Shown here in pieces: positions 6,879 through 15,265 of a stretch of 44,623 nt of DNA (positions are counted from its first letter, which is position 1; each line of letters starts with the position of its first letter). Under the pieces are notes generated by a model that was not told where the DNA came from, ran no database searches, and worked only from the letters and a program-made list of their open reading frames with translations. Both the position numbers and the translations under genes were made by a program. Location: NCBI GenBank assembly GCA_017448905.1, contig JAFSKP010000005.1:1-44623 (forward strand), written 5' to 3'. Source of the DNA: Bacteroidales bacterium. Lineage in GTDB: Bacteria; Bacteroidota; Bacteroidia; Bacteroidales; P3.

Positions 6879-9140
6879 ATGAAGAAGAATGAGCCCATGT
6901 CAAGCCGTGCCAAAGCAGGCATAGTGTTCCTGATCCTCACCGTAGGATTCGGGGTGGCTATTCTTTGGTCCGCCATCAAGGTGACATGGGTTGACGGCGA
7001 CACATGGAGAGAACGCGCCGAAAAACTGACAAAGAACTACATACCCCAAAAGGCTCACCGCGGGAACATCTATTCGAGCGACGGCAAGATACTGGCCACC
7101 ACCGTGCCGGAGTGCGACCTCTACTTCGATTTCACGCGACGCATGCAGCGCGATGCCAAGGGGGATGTCATTACTGTCGACAACTACAGGCTGCAAAAGA
7201 AAGACACCCTCTATACCACGACAATAATAGACTCCAACTATTTCAAGTATGTAGACACCGTGTGCCAGATACTGCATGCCGCCTTCCCCGAGACCACAGC
7301 AGTGCAGTTCAGGCGTATGCTCGACTACCACCGCGACACGACACACAGGGGCTGTGTACTCATCAAACGCCATGTTCCTTACAGCGACTGGGACCGCATC
7401 TGCAAGTTCGGCGGATGGCGAAGAGCCGTGGTGAAATATGTCGACGGCAAGTCCGTGATACACTACAAACGCTTCAAGACCTATGGCAACATGGCCGAGA
7501 GCGTAATAGGCTTCAATGCGTCGTATTCCAACGATGTCTATAGCGGCCTGGAAGGCTACTACGACTCGGTGTTGAAAGGACAGGACGGACTTGTACTGTG
7601 CCGCCGTCTGACGTGGGGCTCGTGGATTCCCGTGGGACGCGGCACCGTCATCAGCGCTGGCGACAGCGACAGCGTACGTACCGACTCTATCCCCGGCCAT
7701 CCTGTGGTCGACGGCAAGGACATCGTCGCCACGATAGACACCCGTCTGCAGGACATCGCCCACTACTCGCTTGAGCAGTCGCTGCGCCGCTACGGAAGCT
7801 CTGCGGGTTGCGCCATCCTCATGGAGGTAGCCACCGGCAATGTGCTTGTATGCTCCAGCCTGGTACGCGACACCAACGGGCGTTACAGAGAGTCGCCCAA
7901 CCGCAATGTGCCGCTCACCGACCTTTATGAGCCCGGGTCGGTCTTCAAACCCGTTTTGCTGACGGCAATGTACAACGACACCTCTTTCGCTCTCGACACC
8001 TCCATGCTGCTGCCCGTGGGCACCAAGACTTTCAGCAAGAACAGCCAGGTGGTGAAAGATCACGGCCAGGCCAACGACATCTTCCCGTTGTGGAAAGCCG
8101 TCGCCATCTCGTCGAACGTGGCATTCTGCGAACTTGCATGGCGCTACTACGACGGACGGCGTGACACCCTGCTCAGCCAGGTGAAGTCGATATTCCCCTA
8201 CCGACCCATGCAGGTCGACATCAGAGGTCCGGAATACGTAGGGCGCACCAACACCCTGATTTACGACAACAACTTCCTGCGTTTCTGCTATGGCTACTCG
8301 AGCTCGGTGTCACCTCTACGCCTGGCCACATTCTACAACGCCATCGCCAATGGCGGATGCATGGTCAAGCCGCGATTCTGCCGCGCAATCATCAGCAACG
8401 GAAAGCGCGAGGAACTCCCCGTGCAGGTCATCCACGACCGAATCTGCAGCCGACAGACCGCCGAGACCATCCGCGACCTGCTGGTGGGCGTCGTCGAAGG
8501 CGGCACTGGCGACAACATCAAGAACGACACCTACTCCATCGCCGGCAAGACAGGCACCGCCGAGACTGCTCCCGGAGCGTCAACAAGCAACGTGACTTTC
8601 GTTGGCTTCTTCCCCGCCGACAAGCCCAAGTACACATGCCTCGTGATGATGCGCGACGTGGGGCATGTCTTCGGACGCAACGTCGCCCCCGTGTTCCTCA
8701 ACATTGCCGACTGCGTGGTGTCGCTCGACAAGGATCTCGATTGCAGACCCACCATCGAGCACCTCGCCGAGAAATACTCCCAAAAGGGTGGCAGTATCGA
8801 CGACCCCCCCACCGTCAGCAAAGCTCCTCAAGCCACCATCCGGCGCGCCTACAGCAGGATGGGCCTCAAGTACTCGAAGATAGCGAGCACAAGCCGGTGG
8901 TGCTACTACAACGACGGCGACGACGACACCCCTCCGTCGTATGTGGCCTACAGATCCCCGCACGGGCAGATGCCCAACTGCTACGGGATGACAATACGCG
9001 ACGCGCTGCTGCTATGCCGCAGCATGGGGATAGATGTATCTTTTGAGGGCTACGGAAAGGTATACTCGCAGGATCCCAAAGCCAGGACACCCCTCACCAA
9101 GAACCCCAAAGTACACCTGAAACTGAAAGTAGAAAACTGA
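6879..9140 (+). CDS. ftsI: Penicillin-binding protein 3-type transpeptidase FtsI with C-terminal PASTA-like region
   Basis: 753 residues. There is one membrane anchor (about residues 13-32), a dimerisation domain starting at the conserved HRGNIYSSDGKILA segment, and a transpeptidase domain. The catalytic motifs are visible: SVFK (Ser354-Lys357), SSN (residues 411-413) and KTGT (from Lys557). The C-terminal 100 or so residues (MPNCYGMTIRDALLLCRSMG) look like a PASTA domain, common in Bacteroidota FtsI. The enzyme crosslinks septal peptidoglycan in the periplasm together with FtsW. The length is greater than E. coli FtsI (588) because of the PASTA region and a long N-terminal part. It lies between the ftsL-like gene and murE in canonical order. 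Confidence 0.95.
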   Translation: MKKNEPMSSRAKAGIVFLILTVGFGVAILWSAIKVTWVDGDTWRERAEKLTKNYIPQKAHRGNIYSSDGKILATTVPECDLYFDFTRRMQRDAKGDVITVDNYRLQKKDTLYTTTIIDSNYFKYVDTVCQILHAAFPETTAVQFRRMLDYHRDTTHRGCVLIKRHVPYSDWDRICKFGGWRRAVVKYVDGKSVIHYKRFKTYGNMAESVIGFNASYSNDVYSGLEGYYDSVLKGQDGLVLCRRLTWGSWIPVGRGTVISAGDSDSVRTDSIPGHPVVDGKDIVATIDTRLQDIAHYSLEQSLRRYGSSAGCAILMEVATGNVLVCSSLVRDTNGRYRESPNRNVPLTDLYEPGSVFKPVLLTAMYNDTSFALDTSMLLPVGTKTFSKNSQVVKDHGQANDIFPLWKAVAISSNVAFCELAWRYYDGRRDTLLSQVKSIFPYRPMQVDIRGPEYVGRTNTLIYDNNFLRFCYGYSSSVSPLRLATFYNAIANGGCMVKPRFCRAIISNGKREELPVQVIHDRICSRQTAETIRDLLVGVVEGGTGDNIKNDTYSIAGKTGTAETAPGASTSNVTFVGFFPADKPKYTCLVMMRDVGHVFGRNVAPVFLNIADCVVSLDKDLDCRPTIEHLAEKYSQKGGSIDDPPTVSKAPQATIRRAYSRMGLKYSKIASTSRWCYYNDGDDDTPPSYVAYRSPHGQMPNCYGMTIRDALLLCRSMGIDVSFEGYGKVYSQDPKARTPLTKNPKVHLKLKVEN

Positions 9141-9189
9141 AATAACGATTTCCACACTGGCCTGACACCACAGGCAACCATATCAAACC

Positions 9190-10656
9190 ATGAACATTCA
9201 CGACATATTACACAGCATAGAATACAAGGCCTTTCGTTCTCACAATGAATGCCCGGCCGAAGGCGAAGTGGAGAGCTTGTCTTTCGACTCGCGCGAGGCG
9301 AAAGCCGGCTGCATGTTTGTGGCGCAGAAAGGTGTCCATTCCGACGGACACCTCTTCATCCCGAAAGCCATAGAAAACGGCGCCACAGTGGTCATGTGTC
9401 AGGACCTGCCCGACAGCCAGCCCGACTCTGTGCTGTTCATCCAGGTGCAAGACACCGACGAGGCCCTCGGCGTTGCCGCCTCAAACTTCTTCGGCAACCC
9501 ATCACGCCGCCTGAAACTTGTGGGCATCACAGGCACCAATGGCAAGACCACAACGGTGACACTGCTGCACCAGATGGTGCGCGGCCTAGGGTTGCACGCA
9601 GGACTGCTCTCGACGATAGTGAACCGCATCGACGACGACGAGGTCCCGGCAACGCACACCACTCCCGACGCCATCGAGCTCAACCGTCTGCTCTCCGCCA
9701 TGGTGGAGCGGGGCTGCGAGTATTGCTTCATGGAAGTGAGCTCACATGCCATCGTGCAGAAACGCGTCGCCGGACTGCACTTCGCCGGTGCCATCTTCAG
9801 CAACATCACCCACGACCACCTCGACTACCACAAGACCATGGCCAACTACATCGCCGCAAAAAAAGGCCTTTTCGACAGCCTCACGCCCGATGCCTTCGCT
9901 CTCGTCAATGTCGACGACAAGAATGGCCGCGTCATGGTGCAGAATTGTGTGGCACAAGTCAAGACATACAGTCTTCAGACCGTCGCCGACTACCGTTCCA
10001 AAGTGATGGAGAGCACCATGCAGGGGCAGCAGATAGTGCTGAACGGGAACGACTTCTGGACACCGCTTGTGGGTCGGTTCAACGCATACAATATCACGGC
10101 CATCGTGGCCACGGCTCTCCTGCTGGGGTTCGATAAGAGTGAGGTGATAAGAGTGGCCAGCGGACTGCATGCCGCCCCCGGCAGGTTCCAATACATACAT
10201 GGCCGCGGCATCACCGCCATTGTCGACTACGCCCACACCCCCGACGCGCTGAAGAACGTCATAGACACCATCAACCAGGTACGCCGCCCGGAGCAGTGCC
10301 TTATCGTGGTGGTGGGCTGCGGCGGCGACCGCGACCCCCTCAAGCGCCCCATCATGGCCCGCATCGCGGCAGAAGGTGCCGACCGTCTGGTCCTCACCAG
10401 CGACAACCCTCGGACCGAAGACCCCGACGCCATCCTCGATGCCATGGAACGCGGACTTGACCCTGAGCTTAAAACCAAAACCATACGCATCACCGACCGC
10501 CACCAGGCCATCCGCGCGGCAGCAATGATGGCTCACGACGGCGACATCATCCTCGTCGCCGGGAAAGGACACGAGACCTACCAGGAAGTCAACGGAATAC
10601 GTCACCATTTCGACGACCGGGAAGAAGTGTGCAGAGAATTGAAAAGTGATAATTGA
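9190..10656 (+). CDS. murE: UDP-MurNAc-tripeptide synthetase MurE
   Basis: 488 residues, with the three-domain Mur ligase layout. The P-loop GITGTNGKTTT sits at about residues 112-122, TTPDAIELN and EVSSHAI follow in the central domain, and the C-terminal domain has VDYAHTPDALKNV. The substrate-selecting motif is DNPR (residues 405-408), the form found in enzymes that add meso-diaminopimelate rather than lysine, so the peptidoglycan is predicted to be of the mDAP type. The enzyme acts in the cytoplasm on UDP-MurNAc-L-Ala-D-Glu, the product of MurD. That matters because the MurD encoded in this cluster is not functional. Downstream, a 9-bp tandem repeat separates it from mraY. Confidence 0.97.
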   Translation: MNIHDILHSIEYKAFRSHNECPAEGEVESLSFDSREAKAGCMFVAQKGVHSDGHLFIPKAIENGATVVMCQDLPDSQPDSVLFIQVQDTDEALGVAASNFFGNPSRRLKLVGITGTNGKTTTVTLLHQMVRGLGLHAGLLSTIVNRIDDDEVPATHTTPDAIELNRLLSAMVERGCEYCFMEVSSHAIVQKRVAGLHFAGAIFSNITHDHLDYHKTMANYIAAKKGLFDSLTPDAFALVNVDDKNGRVMVQNCVAQVKTYSLQTVADYRSKVMESTMQGQQIVLNGNDFWTPLVGRFNAYNITAIVATALLLGFDKSEVIRVASGLHAAPGRFQYIHGRGITAIVDYAHTPDALKNVIDTINQVRRPEQCLIVVVGCGGDRDPLKRPIMARIAAEGADRLVLTSDNPRTEDPDAILDAMERGLDPELKTKTIRITDRHQAIRAAAMMAHDGDIILVAGKGHETYQEVNGIRHHFDDREEVCRELKSDN

Positions 10657-10661
10657 AAATC

Positions 10662-10706
10662 AATCTAGATAATCTAGACAATCTAGATAACCTAGAGCTT
10701 CTAGAA
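10662..10706. repeat. TCTAGA-type 9-bp tandem repeat before mraY
   Basis: Five 9-bp units (aatctagat, aatctagac, aatctagat, aacctagag, cttctagaa) fill most of the gap between the murE stop and mraY. The tract ends 13 bases before the mraY ATG and is followed by an A-rich stretch. It is the same family as the tracts at 29444, 34547, 38806 and 39737. Confidence 0.9.
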
Positions 10707-10719
10707 AAAAAGAACACAG

Positions 10720-11997
10720 ATGTTATACTATTTTTTCACATGGCTTGACAGAGAATTCGACTTTCCAGGGGCTGGGGTGTTCCAGTACATCTCATTCCGT
10801 GCGGCCATGTCGGTCATCACCTCGCTGGTAATCATGCTCATCCTGGGCAAGCCTTTCATCAAATGGTTACGTGGCAAGCAGATTGGGGAGACTGTGCGCG
10901 ACCTGAAACTCGACGGTCAGAAGGAAAAAGAAGGCACGCCAACCATGGGAGGACTGCTGATAATCGCCGCTGTCGTCATACCCACCCTCCTCTTCGCCAA
11001 GCTCGACAACATCTACGTGCTTATAATGCTCGGCACCACACTGTGGTTGGGACTCATAGGATTCATCGACGACTACATCAAGGTGTTCCGCAAACACAAG
11101 GAGGGCTTACGCGGCAAATACAAAGTCTTGGGCCAAGTGGTGCTGGGCGTCGCCGTAGGGTTGCTGATTATGTACCACCCCGACATCACCATCAAGGAGA
11201 CCTCCTCGGTGGAGAACTATGTGGCGTCGCACAATGTCAATATTGCCGACAACTACCAGAAAGCCAAAAGCGAATTCTCTCAAGACCCGGTCAAGTCAAC
11301 CAAAACGACAATACCTTTTGTGAAGAGCAACGAGCTCGACTATGCGAAGATCATCACCTGGATGGGCCCTTGGGCTGAGAAATGGGTATGGCTCGTCTAT
11401 GTGCTGCTTGTCATTTTTGTCGTCACCGCCACAAGCAACGGAGCCAACCTGACGGATGGCATCGATGGCCTCGCTACCGGCACGTCGGCCATCATAGGCT
11501 CCACCTTTGCCATACTGGCTTGGGTATCGGGCAACATCATCTTCGCCAACTACCTCAACATCATGTTCTTGCCTAACATCGGAGAACTTGCTGTCTTCAT
11601 CACCGCATTCGTCGGTGCCACACTGGGATTCCTCTGGTACAACACTCATCCGGCGGAGATTTTCATGGGCGACACCGGCTCGCTGACCATTGGAGGCATC
11701 ATTGCTGTCTTCGCACTGCTCATCCGCAAGGAGCTGCTCATACCTATCATCTGCGGCATCTTCCTGATGGAGAGCCTCTCCGTCATAATCCAGACCTGCG
11801 GCTGCAAGCTGTACCGCCGTCGTCATCACCTGCCTGCCGGACAGATGGTCCCCGTCGACAAACGACCTTTCCTCATGACGCCACTGCACCACCACTACCA
11901 GAAGAAAGGTCTGAAGGAGCAGAAGATTGTCATGCGCTTCTACCTTGTCGGCATTCTCCTGGCCATCATAGGGATAGTAACTCTGAAATTGAGATGA
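10720..11997 (+). CDS. mraY: Phospho-MurNAc-pentapeptide transferase MraY
   Basis: 425 residues, a multi-pass inner-membrane protein. Family motifs include GTPTMGGLL (about residues 72-80), [13 protein letters not shown] with the catalytic-site Asp pair at 117-118, [20 protein letters not shown] and the HHH motif in [11 protein letters not shown]. It transfers phospho-MurNAc-pentapeptide to undecaprenyl phosphate, making lipid I on the cytoplasmic face. The protein is longer than E. coli MraY (360) because of an insertion around residues 155-210 ([10 protein letters not shown] to DYAKII). I believe such an insertion is usual in Bacteroidota MraY. The C-terminal half is well conserved by eye. 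Confidence 0.97.
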   Translation: MLYYFFTWLDREFDFPGAGVFQYISFRAAMSVITSLVIMLILGKPFIKWLRGKQIGETVRDLKLDGQKEKEGTPTMGGLLIIAAVVIPTLLFAKLDNIYVLIMLGTTLWLGLIGFIDDYIKVFRKHKEGLRGKYKVLGQVVLGVAVGLLIMYHPDITIKETSSVENYVASHNVNIADNYQKAKSEFSQDPVKSTKTTIPFVKSNELDYAKIITWMGPWAEKWVWLVYVLLVIFVVTATSNGANLTDGIDGLATGTSAIIGSTFAILAWVSGNIIFANYLNIMFLPNIGELAVFITAFVGATLGFLWYNTHPAEIFMGDTGSLTIGGIIAVFALLIRKELLIPIICGIFLMESLSVIIQTCGCKLYRRRHHLPAGQMVPVDKRPFLMTPLHHHYQKKGLKEQKIVMRFYLVGILLAIIGIVTLKLR

Positions 11998-12052
11998 CAC
12001 TCCAAATAACAATAATAACGATATAACGGGATAAACAAAAAAAAAAAACATA

Positions 12053-12598
12053 ATGTACGAGTCATTAGCAACACAAGGGCGCGACAAAATCCACACCGGC
12101 TTGGCTGGCATAGACAGCTCGCGTCTCAAGAAACTGCGCAGCGCTCATCTGCGCGACTGCTTCAGCCTCATAGACGAGATGCGCCACAAACTTGAATTCG
12201 TGGCGCGCGTCAGGGGCATCTCCTTCATCGACGACGCCGCATCACGCAGCAGCCTTTCGACATGGTATGCCCTGGAGACCGTCGAAGGTGACATGGTTTG
12301 GATTGCCAACGGTGCCACCGTCGAGCGTGCCAACACATCGGGCATCAAACGCCTGCACACGCTGGTCCGCAACAAAGTGAAGTGCATCATCTGCCTGGGC
12401 GACAGCACGGCATTCGAGATGACCTTCGGTGATGTCGTCAGCGACATCCGTTCCGCAGCCGACATGCACGAAGCCGTCACCATGGCATTCTACAGCGACC
12501 GTGAAGACTACAAGGTGCTGTTCTCGCCGGCCGTCGAAAACGGGCAGCCCTACGAAGAGCAGGGCGATGCCTTCAAACGTGAAGTCAACGAACTCTGA
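12053..12598 (+). CDS. MurD C-terminal domain remnant in the murD slot, predicted catalytically dead
   Basis: 181 residues, against about 440-450 for MurD. The gene lies exactly between mraY and ftsW, where murD belongs. From about residue 35 it aligns by eye with the MurD C-terminal domain: EMRHKLEFVARVRGISFIDD, STWYALE, KCIICLG, and YEEQGDAFKREVNEL, where MurD has YEDRGDQFK. The N-terminal UDP-binding domain and the central ATPase domain (GTNGKT P-loop) are absent. Inside the remaining domain the ligand residues are replaced: the usual NDSKATN is DDAASRS (residues 60-66; Lys replaced by Ala), the GGxDKG loop is NGATVER (86-92), SPxCASFD is SPAVENG (158-164), and Arg of YEDRGD is Gln170. The frame is intact, the ATG is normal and codon use matches the neighbours, so it looks maintained rather than decaying. 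A structural or regulatory role is possible but unproven. A full MurD must be encoded elsewhere. Confidence 0.82.
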   Translation: MYESLATQGRDKIHTGLAGIDSSRLKKLRSAHLRDCFSLIDEMRHKLEFVARVRGISFIDDAASRSSLSTWYALETVEGDMVWIANGATVERANTSGIKRLHTLVRNKVKCIICLGDSTAFEMTFGDVVSDIRSAADMHEAVTMAFYSDREDYKVLFSPAVENGQPYEEQGDAFKREVNEL

Positions 12599-12633
12599 AA
12601 GCATAATACAGTAAGATAAGAACGAAAAGCCTT

Positions 12634-13857
12634 ATGGCGGAGAATACGGGAAAAAAGAAATTCAGTTTGCCGAGCTCGTTCTCGCTGCTCAACTCCTTCA
12701 AGGGAGACCGGGCGATATGGATCATTTTCTTTTTCCTGACGGTAGCCTCGCTGGTGTCGGTCTTCAGCTCGATAGGCTACGAGGCTGTCACGACACACCG
12801 TACCCCTGGGAATGCCTTCTTCCGCCACACGATGTTCGTCATTGCCACCTACCTGCTTGTCATCATCCTTTCCAATTTCGACTACAGGAGATTTGCGCCG
12901 GCGTCGTGGATTGGCTACCTGCTCTCGGTCGTCCTGCTCATTGTGGCTTTCGTCCTTGGACATGAGGACGCAGCCTCAGGGTCGGGCATGGGGCGATGGA
13001 TACGCCTGCCTCTGGTGGGACGTTTCCAGCCGTCGGAGTTCGCCAAAGTCGTGCTTGTGGTCTACCTGGCACGGACGCTCGCCATGAAGAAGACAGAGCT
13101 CCGCGAATGGAAGGTGTTCCGCAACATAGTGCTGACTACATTGCTTGTCGTCGCACTAATCTTCCCACAGAACTTCTCGACGGCGGCAATCATCGCTGTC
13201 ATCTGCTTCGTCATGATGCGCATCGCTCCGGTCGACGCGCGTCATTGGCGACTCACGGTGATAGGACTTGTCGCCTTCGGCCTTCTGCTTGTATTCCTTG
13301 GCTCGCACTTCGAGATACCCTATCTGTCGCGAGCCAACACTTGGAGCAGCCGTGTCGACAAGTGGCTCAATTTCGACGAGGATGAGCTCTCGCAAGAGTC
13401 GATGGCACGTATGGCGGTGGCGTCAGGACGCTTCTTCGGCGTGGGCGTGGGCTCAACAGTGCAGGCCCGCCTTATGACGCAGGCGAACAACGACATGATC
13501 TATTCCATCATCATCGAGGAGACCGGCATGCTCGGCGGCATATCCGTGTTCCTGCTCTACCTGTTTCTCTACATACGTTGCATGCGTGTGGCATGGCGTT
13601 GCAAGGGGGACTTCGGTCGCATGACAGTCTTTGGCCTCGGCACAATGATATTCCTTCAGGCATGCATACACATGAGCGTGTCTGTAGGAGCGATGCCCGT
13701 GACGGGACAGACGCTGCCACTCATCAGCTCGGGAGGCACCGCCTACCTTTGCACCGGCATGGCCGTCGGCATTATCCAGTCGGTGGCTTTCGACCAGCAA
13801 CGGAGGACTGAAAACGTCCATTCGAAAACGGAGAGCGAAGAAAAACTCAAACAATAA
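12634..13857 (+). CDS. ftsW: FtsW, SEDS-family lipid II polymerase of the divisome
   Basis: 407 residues with about ten membrane segments. SEDS signatures are visible: RWIRLPLVGRFQPSEFAKV (about residues 125-143) and, near the C-terminus, VGAMPVTGQTLPLISSGGTAYL. FtsW polymerises lipid II into glycan strands at the septum together with FtsI. The C-terminus ends in a hydrophilic tail (KTESEEKLKQ). The start is an ATG 35 bases after the MurD-like gene. An 8-bp tandem repeat begins three bases after the stop codon. Confidence 0.95.
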   Translation: MAENTGKKKFSLPSSFSLLNSFKGDRAIWIIFFFLTVASLVSVFSSIGYEAVTTHRTPGNAFFRHTMFVIATYLLVIILSNFDYRRFAPASWIGYLLSVVLLIVAFVLGHEDAASGSGMGRWIRLPLVGRFQPSEFAKVVLVVYLARTLAMKKTELREWKVFRNIVLTTLLVVALIFPQNFSTAAIIAVICFVMMRIAPVDARHWRLTVIGLVAFGLLLVFLGSHFEIPYLSRANTWSSRVDKWLNFDEDELSQESMARMAVASGRFFGVGVGSTVQARLMTQANNDMIYSIIIEETGMLGGISVFLLYLFLYIRCMRVAWRCKGDFGRMTVFGLGTMIFLQACIHMSVSVGAMPVTGQTLPLISSGGTAYLCTGMAVGIIQSVAFDQQRRTENVHSKTESEEKLKQ

Positions 13858-13859
13858 AG

Positions 13860-13931
13860 CATTCAAGCATTCACACATTCAAGCATTCAAGCATTCAAGC
13901 ATTCAAGCATTCACACATTCAAGCAATAAAG
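13860..13931. repeat. CATTCAAG 8-bp tandem repeat between ftsW and murG
   Basis: Eight units of cattcaag (two of them cattcaca) from 13860 to 13923, then a degenerate unit caataaag to 13931. The tract fills the whole gap: it begins two bases after the ftsW stop and ends two bases before the murG ATG at 13934. Confidence 0.92.
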
Positions 13932-13933
13932 AA

Positions 13934-15034
13934 ATGAGAGCAATAATCAGTGGAGGAGGAACAGGCGGTCATATTTTCCCGGCAATAGCCATCGCCAATG
14001 CCATCAAGGGTCGCCACCCTGACGCCGAGATACTCTTTGTCGGCGCCGAGGGACGCATGGAGATGGAAAAGGTGCCGGCGGCAGGATACAAAATCAAGGG
14101 GCTCCCCATCGCCGGACTGCAACGGCGGCTTACCCTCAAGAATCTGGCCTTACCCTTCAAGCTGCTGAAGAGCCAGCGCATGGTGCGACGCATATTGATG
14201 GACTTCGCGCCCGACATCGTCATCGGCGTTGGCGGCTATGCCAGCGCCCCTACTCTTAAGATGGCCACCAAGATGGGGTTCAAGACCGTGTTGCAGGAGC
14301 AGAACTCCTTCCCCGGACTGACCAACAAGATGCTGGCCAAGAATGCCGATGTGATATGCGTGGCCTACGACGGGCTGCAACGTTTCTTCCCCCCCGAGAA
14401 GATTGTCTTCACAGGCAACCCTGTGCGCGAAGTCATCGAGCGTATGGACTGTACTCATGAGGAAGGGGCAGCCTTCTTCGGTTGCGACCCCGAGAAGCCC
14501 ATAGTCCTTTCGGTGGGAGGCAGTCTGGGTGCCGGATCCATCAACAACATGCTGATGAGCCACCTGCAACGCTTTCGCGAGAACAAGGTGCAACTCGTTT
14601 GGCAGACAGGCAAATGGATGTATGACGACGCAGTGCAGAAGGTGAAGAACGCAGGTCTGCAGGAATGGGTCAAAGTGCATCAGTTCATAGGCCGCATGGA
14701 GATGGCCTACGCCGCCGCTGATGTCGTCATATCGCGTGCCGGTGCCATCGCCATATCGGAACTTTGTATTGTCGGCAAGCCTGTGGTGCTGATTCCGTCG
14801 CCCAACGTGGCCGAGGACCACCAGACAAAGAATGCCATGGCTCTCGTCAGCAAGGGTGCCGCCATCATGGTGCGCGATGCAGAATGCAAGGATACAGGCA
14901 TCCAGACAGTACTCGACCTGATAGCAAACCCCACAGCATGTACGCAGATGAGCAGGAATATCCAACAATTCGCTCGTCCACACTCGGCCGAACTGATTGT
15001 TGACGAAATCGAAAAAATCGTGATAAAAAAATAA
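13934..15034 (+). CDS. murG: UDP-GlcNAc:lipid I N-acetylglucosaminyltransferase MurG
   Basis: 366 residues, full length. The glycine-rich loop GGGTGGHIFPAIAIA (about residues 7-21) starts the N-terminal Rossmann fold. GVGGYASAPTL, LQEQNSFPGLTNK and, in the C-terminal donor-binding domain, SVGGSLGA and SRAGAIAISEL are family motifs. MurG is a peripheral inner-membrane enzyme that adds GlcNAc to lipid I to give lipid II, the substrate that MurJ then flips. The ATG directly follows the 8-bp repeat tract. The gap to murC (231 bases) is unusually long for the cluster and carries the 7-bp repeats. Confidence 0.97.
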   Translation: MRAIISGGGTGGHIFPAIAIANAIKGRHPDAEILFVGAEGRMEMEKVPAAGYKIKGLPIAGLQRRLTLKNLALPFKLLKSQRMVRRILMDFAPDIVIGVGGYASAPTLKMATKMGFKTVLQEQNSFPGLTNKMLAKNADVICVAYDGLQRFFPPEKIVFTGNPVREVIERMDCTHEEGAAFFGCDPEKPIVLSVGGSLGAGSINNMLMSHLQRFRENKVQLVWQTGKWMYDDAVQKVKNAGLQEWVKVHQFIGRMEMAYAAADVVISRAGAIAISELCIVGKPVVLIPSPNVAEDHQTKNAMALVSKGAAIMVRDAECKDTGIQTVLDLIANPTACTQMSRNIQQFARPHSAELIVDEIEKIVIKK

Positions 15035-15161
15035 TTGTTCCCGAAAGAAAAGACAAACGCACAGTCTTCCTTCACTAACGCATTAACACATTAAGCGAAG
15101 TAAAAAAAACAAGTCGTGACAATAATTGCGGTTGTTTCACGGATAATAAGCGAAAGAAACT

Positions 15162-15259
15162 CTGTAAACTGTAAACTGTAAACTGTAAACTGTAAACTGT
15201 AAACTGTAAACTGTAAACTGTAAACCTTAAACATTAAACCTTAAACCTTAAACCTTACT
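15162..15259. repeat. CTGTAAA/CCTTAAA 7-bp tandem repeat before murC
   Basis: Nine perfect ctgtaaa units (15162-15224), then ccttaaa, cattaaa, ccttaaa, ccttaaa and a partial unit, ending six bases before the TTG start of murC. It occupies almost half of the 231-base gap after murG. The first half of that gap (15035-15161) shows no gene or clear signal. Confidence 0.95.
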
Positions 15260-15265
15260 AACACA

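Noticed and set aside
8357..9046. Arg-rich open frames inside ftsI, murE and other dcw genes in alternative frames
   Set aside because: Arg/His/Pro-rich readings typical of out-of-frame GC-rich coding DNA, with no independent start context.
15162..15259. CRISPR array
   Set aside because: The 7-bp units are contiguous, without spacers, and there are no cas genes in the window.
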